Assembly: GCA_017893485.1 (NCBI GenBank)
Contig: CM030363.1
Location: 109,611,073 to 109,675,072 of the forward strand
From: Hemerocallis citrina
Taxonomy: Eukaryota > Streptophyta > Magnoliopsida > Asparagales > Asphodelaceae
Direction: 5' to 3'
Length of the DNA: 64,000 nt
Under the pieces are notes generated by a model. That model saw only the letters and a program-made list of their open reading frames with translations. It did no database searches and was not told the origin of the DNA. Below are positions 56,590 through 64,000 of the stretch, piece after piece. Both the position numbers and the translations under genes were made by a program. Within the stretch, counting starts at the first letter, position 1. Each line of letters opens with the position of its first letter.

Positions 56590-57505
56590 TGTCATAGCTA
56601 CAACTTGAAGTCTAATTAAATTAACCCTCTCTGTTTAGTAAAACATTTCGATGTTCATCAAATTCTCATTTCAATTTGCTCTTAGTAACATACTGTGAAA
56701 ATTCCAGATTAATCATTCCCATCATGAATTATACTCCAGTACATAAAAATAATTTTTTTAATAATTAAATATGTATTTCCCAATAATTAACACATTTGTA
56801 CCATACAATTAGATTAGAATTATATATTACTACGAACACATTTCTTTTTCGATATTTTAATTTCACTAATCTCTACACCAATTTCTGTGTTTATTCATTT
56901 CATAAACATACAAACTATATCTTAATTCATTCATCACAACATTATCATAAAAAATCCATTTAAGCACATAAGGCAATATTGCCAATCTACTAACTCTTGC
57001 ATATAATTCTTAGTGTTAATAGTGAAGTTTTCTTCACATAATCTATGGTTATAATCAATTCGCACACAACTTGAATTTTAGTAATAGAACCCCATACATT
57101 TGCATATCAACATTTCAATCAATTAAAGATCATCTTTCCAATTAAATGTGTACTTTTGTTAATATTTTCCATGCATAATACTCTCCATTCAAATCTAGCA
57201 TGCATTCCTACTTAGAAATAAGGAAAATTTACCCACCTTAGTTGGAGAGAAAAACAACTAGCAACACCTCCTAAACAACGTCCTTGGAAACGAGAGCGAT
57301 CCTCCTCCTTGTCGACGCACACACAAGCCTCCAAGCACACCAACCGAGCCTCCCTTGGATTGATGCTGGCCTCTCCTCTTGTTGCAAGCACCACTCCCCC
57401 ACACAACTCAGTCTTTTACTCACTTAATAAACCACTAGTAATTGAACTATAGGTTTGGAGGAATTAATTAGCACAAGAATACTAGCCAAAGAGGGGGGGG
57501 GGGGG

Positions 57506-57513
57506 TATTTATA
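57506..57513 (-). promoter_or_regulatory. TATA box of LTR2
   Basis: TATAAATA on the minus strand, followed at once by C13 (plus G-run 57493-57505) and a leader ending in a GT donor at 57236. The layout equals that of LTR A. Confidence 0.65.
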
Positions 57514-58060
57514 CCAAAAAAATAGGAGAATGGATGTCTAAGATTGAAGTAGGAGTTAGGAACAAATGGCTATGATTTAAGGAGGAGTTATACTAACCAC
57601 CCATGATCAAGCAACCACCATCACCATGATCCCACTCAAAATTTTGATTTCCCTCCTAAAGTTCACAACCGGCCATGCTTGAGATGCTTTGCACGTGTAC
57701 GTGCAATGCACGTGCATGCAACTAGTCTCCATTTTAAAAAAATTGTACATTATATTTTACATAAAGATAATCTTTAAATTGTATCCTATATTACAAGTTG
57801 TATTTAAAACTAAAATAGCTCATGGGCTTTAGTTTTTGGGCCAAAATAATAATTTATAGAAAGAAAATAAATTCATTCAATTTGGGCTTTTAGAAAGAAA
57901 GGCATTTTGTCTAATTGAAAGAAGGCTTTGTAAAAATTATTAAAAGCACATATTTAAATATCTATACTCATCATGATGAAAAATAATTACCAAAAATATT
58001 GCACGTGCATACTACGTGCAAAATAAAATAATTTTCATAAATGAAAATTAGTGCATTACA

Positions 58061-58075
58061 ACACTCCCTCCTTAG
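58061..58075 (-). other. Interior B polypurine tract
   Basis: On the minus strand AAGGAGGGAGTGT abuts the LTR2 start. GGGGACGGAACTATTC precedes it, matching the pre-PPT motif of E1 and E6. Confidence 0.85.
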
Positions 58076-58149
58076 AATAGTTCCGTCCCCGGAACTACAG
58101 TCAAGAGCGAGAAAACAAACACTCACAAGAAAAATACAAAAAATACAAA

Positions 58150-61100
58150 TTAAGCAAAAAGCTCAGGATAATCTTTCAACATCCTCCCCTCAGACTCCCA
58201 AGTAGCCTCTTCAACCAAGTGGTTTCTCCAGACTACCTTGACCATCGGTATCGTCTTATTCCTCAAGACTTTCTCTCGACGATCAACAATCTCGACAGGA
58301 GACTCGATGTAATTCAGATCCAACTGCAAACCTTCCGGCACTTCAGGCAAATGATGACTCGGATCTGGAATATAATCTCTCAGCATAGACACATGAAAGA
58401 CAATGTGCACCTGAGATAACTCTTCCGGTAATTCAAGCCGGTAAGCAGTTTTCCTAATCCTTTTCAATATCTTGTACGGGCCTATAAACCTCAGGGCTAA
58501 TTTTCTGCCTTTGCCAAATCGAATCACACCTTTACTGGGCGATACTTTCAGAAAGACGAAGTCACCGACCTCAAACTCAAGTTCCCTTCTCCGGTTGTCT
58601 GCATAGATTTTCTGCCTGCTCTGAGCCTCTTCCAACCTTTTCCTGATCAGATCAATCTTCTCAGAGGTTTGCTGTAGAAGCTCAGGACCAAACAACTGAC
58701 GCTCCCCAACTTCAAACCAACAAACAGGTGTTCTGCACTTCCTGCCATACAAAGCTTCGTACGGCACCATCCCGATGCTAGTCTGAAAACTGTTGTTGTA
58801 GGCAAACTCTACCAAAGGTAAATGCCTTTCCCAACTACCTCCGAAGTCTAGTATACAACACCGAAGCATATCCTCAAGAATACGGCTGACTCTCTCGGTC
58901 TGCCCCTCGGTTTGCGGATGAAAAGCAGTGCTGAAATCCGTCTCGGTATCCAAAGCTGTCTGAAGACTTCTCCAGAAATGCGAAGTAAACCGTGCATCTC
59001 GATCAGACACAATAGTTGACAGAACACCATGAAGCCGGACGATCTCGCCAACATACAACTCAGCTAACTTGTCCATCGAAGCAGTGAGTTTCATCGCTAA
59101 AATGTGAGCGGACTTGGTTAGTCGATCGACTATAACCCAAATCACATCATTGCCTTTAGGACTCTTAGGCAATCCCGTAATAAAATTCATACTGATGTTA
59201 TCTCACTTCCATTCCTGAATAGGTAACGGCTGTAATAGACCTCCGGGTCTCTGATTTTCGGCTTTGACTTGCTGAAAAACCTCACACTTTGCCACAAATT
59301 CAGCCACATCCCGCTTCAAACCTGACCACCAGAAATGCTGTTTGATGTCTTTGTACATCTTAGTACTCCCAGATGTACCGACAAAAGAGTAGCATGCGCC
59401 TCCTGAAGAATACTCTCTTTCAGGTCCGCTTGATTCGGAACACATAACCTCTCTCCAAACCACAGCACTCCATCCCTGATTTGAAATCCGGGCAACCTGC
59501 CAGCATCAACCTGCTCCTTCATCTCCAAGATATCAGCATCAACCTCTTGACTTGCAATGATCCTTCCATTCAGTGTAGGCTGAAACCTCAACTGAGCCAA
59601 AGATGCTCCCAATCCTTGCAAGACAACTTCAATACCTGCTCCGTTCAATTCCTCAATCAGATGCTTCTGAGTTGTAATCAAACTGGATAAACTGCTCTTG
59701 CGACTAAGTGCATCACCAACAACATTAGCTTTCCCAGGATGATATTTGATCTCAGGTCGCATGTCCTCAAGCACTTCCAACCATCTCCGCTGCCTCAAAT
59801 TCAAATCCTTCTCTGATATATGTACTTCAAACTCTTGTGGTCCGTGTACATGTTCAATTTCTCTCCATACACATAGTGCCTCCATTGCTACAGAGCAAAG
59901 ATAATCACAGCCAACTCCAAATCATGAGTCGGGTAATTCTTCTCATGCGGTCGTAGTTGTCTAGACCCATAAGCGATTACTCTTCCCTCTTGCATTAAGA
60001 CACAACCAAGCCCACGATGTGAAGCATCGCTATAAATATCATACTCAACACCTGCTCTAGGCTAAGCAAAAATAGGCGCAGTAGTCAGTTTCTCTTTCAA
60101 CTTCTGAAAGCTTGCCTCACATTGCTCAGTCCACTTGAAGTACACATTCTTCTTGGTCAGACCAGTAAGCGGTACGGCTATCTGAGCATAACCTCGAATG
60201 AATCTCCTGTAGTATCCAGTCATTCAAAGAAAGCTTCTAACTTCCTTCATTATAGTAGGCCATACCCAATCTCTCACTGCCACTATCTTTTGAGGGTCAG
60301 TTGCCACTCCCTCCTTAGAAAGGATGTGACCTAGGAATGCCACTTCAGATTTCCAGAAATCACACTTGGATAGCTTGGCATACAACTTCTGCTCTTCCAG
60401 CTTCTTCAAAACTGTTGCCAGATGCTCGGTGTGCTCCTCTTCTGTCTTGGAGTACACGAGGATATCGTCGATAAACACCACGACGAAAGAATCAATGAAC
60501 GGCCTCAGAACTCTGTTCATCAAATCCATGAAGATTGCGGGTGCATTCGTCACTCCAAATGGCATAACTAAGAATTCGTAATGCCCATGTTGCATAATAA
60601 ATGCAGTCTTGTGCACATCTTTAGCTTTCACTCGAACTTGGTGATATCCTGATCGAAGATCTATTTTGGAGAAAACAGCTGCTCCTTGCAGACGATCGAA
60701 CAAATCATCAATTCGGGGAATAGGATATTTATTCTGAATAGTGACCTTATTCAGCTCCCGGTAATTGATACACATTCTCATCGATCCATCCTTCTTCTTT
60801 ACCAAAAGCACTGGTGCTCCCCAAGGTGACGCACTAGGTTGAATAAAGCCTTTCTCCAACAGTTCCTCAATCTGCCGTTTCACCTTATTCTGTTCCACTG
60901 GAGCCATCCTATACGATCCTTAGAAATGGGTGCACTTCCCGGTTGAAGGGTGATGCTGAACTCTACATCACGATGCGGGGGTAACCCAGGAAAATCATCC
61001 AAGAACACAGTCGGATAGTCCCGAACCACAGGAATCCCTTACACTTCCACAGGAGTCTCTTCCTTGCGGATAGCTGCCACCAGCCTAGAACACTTCTTCT

Positions 61101-61460
61101 TCCCTTAGAAAGTGACTTCAGGTCCACCAGGAGCCTTCACTGTTACCGTCTTGGTCTTACACTCGATGCTTGCAGTGTACACCGACATCCAATCAATGCC
61201 AATGATAACATGGACTCCCAAGATAGTCAGCTCGATCAGATCAATCCCAAAGGTTTGATCTCCAATCACAATCTCGCAATCAGTATCATACTGATCAGTG
61301 GTTAAAGTTTCCCCTGATGGAGTAGCTACTGCTAAGATCTTGCCTGGAAAAATCTTCGGTTCAACTCCCAACACTTTAGAAAATTTAGGAGACACAAAAG
61401 TATGAGAGGATCCAGTATCGAACAACACAACAGCTTTCATTCCATTAAGATAAAGTTCTC
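58150..61460 (-). pseudogene. pol: Interior B Pol, multiply broken
   Basis: Minus order: protease (61460-61105, DTGSS), reverse transcriptase (60907-60224, FIDD present), RNase H (about 60050-59750), integrase (about 59450-58500) and a chromodomain-like end (VVWRNHLVEEATWESE) to 58150. Breaks seen: TAA after protease near 61104; another stop near 61040; a frameshift near 60920; TGA near 60225; TAG near 60062 and 59885; one-base frameshifts near 59830 and 59365; TGA near 59203 (TGG expected). In integrase the first catalytic Asp position reads Asn (MNFITGLP), and one zinc-finger Cys reads Phe (CEVFQQ). Dead as a protein source. Confidence 0.88.
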
Positions 61461-61549
61461 CTGTTACATAATACACACTCATTACATAACAGTTCACCAA
61501 ATAACGGGAAAAAGAAACAACATAAACCTCTAGATATCTGCCATCGTAC
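61461..61549 (-). other. Gag-protease intron of interior B, 89 bp, phase 1
   Basis: Same splice sites and length as 52976-53064, with a few substitutions that leave both sites intact. Confidence 0.72.
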
Positions 61550-62039
61550 CAGTGATGACATGATCTACCTCATCGGCATCAGCTTCCGTCAAGGCAAATA
61601 CTCACCCTGGGTGGTACGGTCTCTTCCCAGTCTGCTGCATTGGTACATTGTGATTCTCCTTTTGTGGCTTAAGACATTGAGATTGGTAATGTCCCGTTTC
61701 ACCACAGTTGAAGAAAGTTACCGTAGGAGGTCTTACCACATTATTCCCAGGTCCTCCAGCCACACTAATAGCATTCGCCACTGTCGGTTTGAACCTTTGT
61801 GCAGATGGTTGTCCCTGGAAACTCCCAGAATTTGCGGGCCTCTTTCCAGACTGCCAGTTGTTCCTCCGGTTCTGAACAACATGAAACTGCTCCATGTCTC
61901 CATGTCTGCTCCATTCTTCTCCGTCAGAATCTGCTTGCCCTGGGTAGTACTCTTCCTCGGAATCTGCTTGTCCAGGATGGTACTCTTCCTCGAAGATATG
62001 CCAGTCGTCGTCTCCAGCAGGGTCGAAGTGATCAGCCAT
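61550..62039 (-). pseudogene. Interior B ORF0-gag deletion fusion
   Basis: ATG 62039 starts the acidic ORF0 with the doubled PGQADS motif. At about 61905 a deletion of roughly 1.1 kb relative to interior A joins it in frame to the C-terminal part of Gag, removing the coiled coil and the Gag core. The joint carries a short CATGTCTC/CATGTCTG duplication. The knuckle has lost its first Cys (FFNCGETGHYQSQC). TGA near 61601 replaces a probable CGA codon before the intron. It is interesting as a fused ORF but lacks the capsid part. Confidence 0.8.
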
Positions 62040-62183
62040 CTTAGAAATAGAGAGGAAGAAGCATAAGTCATAGAGCAACACAAATGTAAGTCACTTACAT
62101 TTAAATCTCTAGACTCAAACACACACTCTAATGTCCACTTCTAGGGTGTCGTTCCTTATAAATTTGTACAAGTGTGGAGCGTG

Positions 62184-62195
62184 GCTCTGATACCA
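62184..62195 (-). other. Interior B primer-binding site (tRNA-iMet)
   Basis: TGGTATCAGAGC on the minus strand, three bases from LTR3, which is therefore the 5' LTR of the whole composite. Confidence 0.92.
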
Positions 62196-62198
62196 CTC

Positions 62199-64000
62199 TG
62201 TAATGCCCCGAATCCCAAATACAACTGAATTCGAGAGTTCTACATGATCTTTCCACTTCATTTAGTACAATTTTACAAGGAAATTTGAACTTTTCACTCT
62301 ACATCAGAGTTACAAGTAAAACATTACAATTTACACTGCACAGCGGAAGTAAAAATTACAACATTTAAGTAAATGTATAACAACATTGAATAATCTTTAA
62401 GCATCTGTTCCTCTTTAATCTTTATCATGTCACTTACCTGCATATAAGACTGTGGGTACGTCAGTTTATTCAACCGACGAACATTATACATGGTCATCCT
62501 CTCTATGCCGGAAATAGTATAACTTATTTTCCATATTTAACAAACACAAACTTGTCACATATCAAACTAAAGGGACTACCCTATTGATATCGTGTTGTGA
62601 TTGTGCACTTAGTCCTTAATACAGTTATTTATATTATATGACACTAATGCACACCTGTTCGGATTCTATGCATCCCATACTACATAGGTCCGAGAGCAAG
62701 CCTCTTAATCGTTCTTCATCTTTGTAGGGTTCAATCTCTCGCCATGACTTAATCTACTACTGTAACTACGGTGAGTATCCTAGATGATCTATGAGTACAA
62801 GCACGTGCACCGGACCCTGGAGGGGAATCCCACGCCATGTCTTGACTTATCAAGCATGCATTCTGCGGCAACTCAGCCTCCTTCCTGAACACGATCCTCT
62901 TGCAGTCACCAAACATCCCACAAGCGTTGCTAAAGTCCGATCATTACTGAGCTGTGCCCACGCCATGTCTTGACTCATCAAGCATGCATTCTGTGGCTCA
63001 CACACCCACACCGTAAACTCTAACTCTCATACTCGTGTTTTTCTCTCACTTTCATCACGTCTTCACTATGCCCTATTCCTTAGTTTTTATTAGAATCATG
63101 AACAAAATCAAAGCTCTAGAGTTAGCCTCTCCACTAAACCGGACTTATTCATTCATTCAAACATGACCAACCTTGGTCTTTCAATTCAAATTTTACTTCA
63201 TTTCTTTCCAAATGCCGGGGGAGACTTCCCTACTCTTTTGTTTCAATTCTAATTCACAATTTCTAATGTTGAGCGTTTCCAACTCATAAGTCCACATGTT
63301 GAGCTATCATACTCAAATGTATTTCTCTTTTCCAATCATGATTTCTAAATTGTTCAATAGTCCATATTTATACATTAAATTATATACTTCATCAAATATC
63401 AATTTCATATCGAAATCACTTCACTAAATGAATATTCACAATTCATAGTTTCCACACTATTCTCAAATGAGAATAATTTTCATCACATCACATAATATAA
63501 TGTCTATCTTTATTATACTTTTTTTGTAATATTTTATTTCATGTCCTTTTGTAAAGTGCAACTTTCATAACATACAAGTGTATAATCAAAATTCTAAATT
63601 ATACATTTTATTTTCAAAACATACTTCATTTAATGCAAATAATCCTCAAATTATTTTTCACAATTCCCACATAATTTTAGGATAATAATCATATTTTTTC
63701 CATAATTTTTAATCACCAAAAACCATCAAAAAAATCATTTTTTTTCCAAAAAGTTATATACTGGCCGAGACCAGGATTCGAACCGGCAACCACGGGGAAC
63801 CCAACCGCACGCTCTGACCATATGGCCACTTGTGCTCAGCTATATAAAAGAGAGCCAGAGAGTTATATACTCTCGGTTCTGAAACTTACTAAATTTTCTT
63901 AAATGCCCAAAAAGATGGTGTCCTCAGGGATCGAACCAGCGAACCGTGAGACACACCGCACAACACCGTAGCGAATAAGAGCATCCCAACCACGTGAGCT
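62199..64000 (-). mobile_element. LTR3 of the composite, runs off the window
   Basis: Starts TGTAATGCCCCG. It is nearly identical to LTR1 from about 62500 on, while the first 300 bp show about ten differences. The U3 and promoter part and any target duplication lie outside the window. Confidence 0.88.
63761..63840 (-). other. tRNA-like module 1 in LTR3
   Basis: Exact B box GGTTCGAATCC on minus (plus 63773-63783) and the same A-box-like GTGGCCATATGG. A second module starts at 63917 with B box GGTTCGATCCC and is cut by the window end. Confidence 0.6.

Larger units (their letters stand above)
54784..58060 (-). mobile_element. LTR2, middle LTR of the composite element
   Basis: A full 3277-bp minus LTR bounded by TGTAACGCCCCG and GTGCATTACA. 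It serves as 5' LTR for interior A (primer site at 54769) and as 3' LTR for interior B (purine tract at 58061). Minus-strand TATAAATA at 57506-57513 is followed by a C13 run and a leader. The donor TAAG/GTGGGT is at 57236. U3 has CACGTG at 57692, 57709 and 58002. It is clearly more different from LTR1 and LTR3 than those are from each other. Confidence 0.92.

Overview
This window is plant nuclear DNA made almost entirely of nested LTR retrotransposons. The plant assignment rests on chromodomain-type Ty3 elements, a Tat-type integrase end, and the tRNA-iMet primer site TGGTATCAGAGC beside the LTRs. I found no convincing host gene, rRNA, CRISPR array or functional tRNA gene.

Left part (1-16674): a minus-strand LTR (1-540) interrupts an old Tat-like Ty3 element. 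Its plus-strand integrase tail (542-930), 3' tandem repeats (1208-1665) and an antisense extra ORF (pieces at 2890-3429 and 13713-15389) remain. Ty3 element E1 (3430-13712, TSD CCATT) is inserted in the antisense ORF. E1 has 2685-bp LTRs, gag, and a pol broken by one frameshift deletion and two nonsense codons.

Middle (16675-41357): a three-level nest. Old Ty3 element E4 has its left LTR at 16675-20460 and a deletion remnant at 40105-41357. It holds a copia element (20530-40104, TSD ATACG). The copia left LTR in turn holds Ty3 element E2 (21500-32618, TSD AGATT). E2 is nearly intact: three exons, two introns and one in-frame TAG. LTR divergence counted by eye agrees with the nesting order: about 40 differences in about 590 bp for E4, about 8 in 1557 bp for copia, about 13 in 3089 bp for E2, and about 34 in 2685 bp for E1. 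The copia LTRs are young but its coding region is badly degraded.

Right part (41358-64000): a minus-strand LINE tail, a gutted Ty3 element (42085-43356), a plus-strand LTR (43887-46389), a chimeric head-to-head LTR tandem array (45613-48484), a truncated minus LTR (48255-50940), and a minus-strand composite with three LTRs. The composite reads LTR1 50941-52565, interior A 52566-54783, LTR2 54784-58060, interior B 58061-62198, LTR3 62199 to beyond the window. Interior A keeps a pre-gag coiled-coil ORF and gag but lost pol. Interior B keeps a damaged pol but lost most of gag.

Three themes recur across families. A short intron sits in the same glycine codon at the gag/protease boundary of three Ty3 families. 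A potential leader intron runs from inside the LTR to just before the first ATG and would remove the primer-binding site. Two tRNA-like modules with Pol III A and B boxes sit at matching positions in the long LTRs of the right-hand family. E1 LTRs also carry a regular array of paired GTCGAC palindromes.
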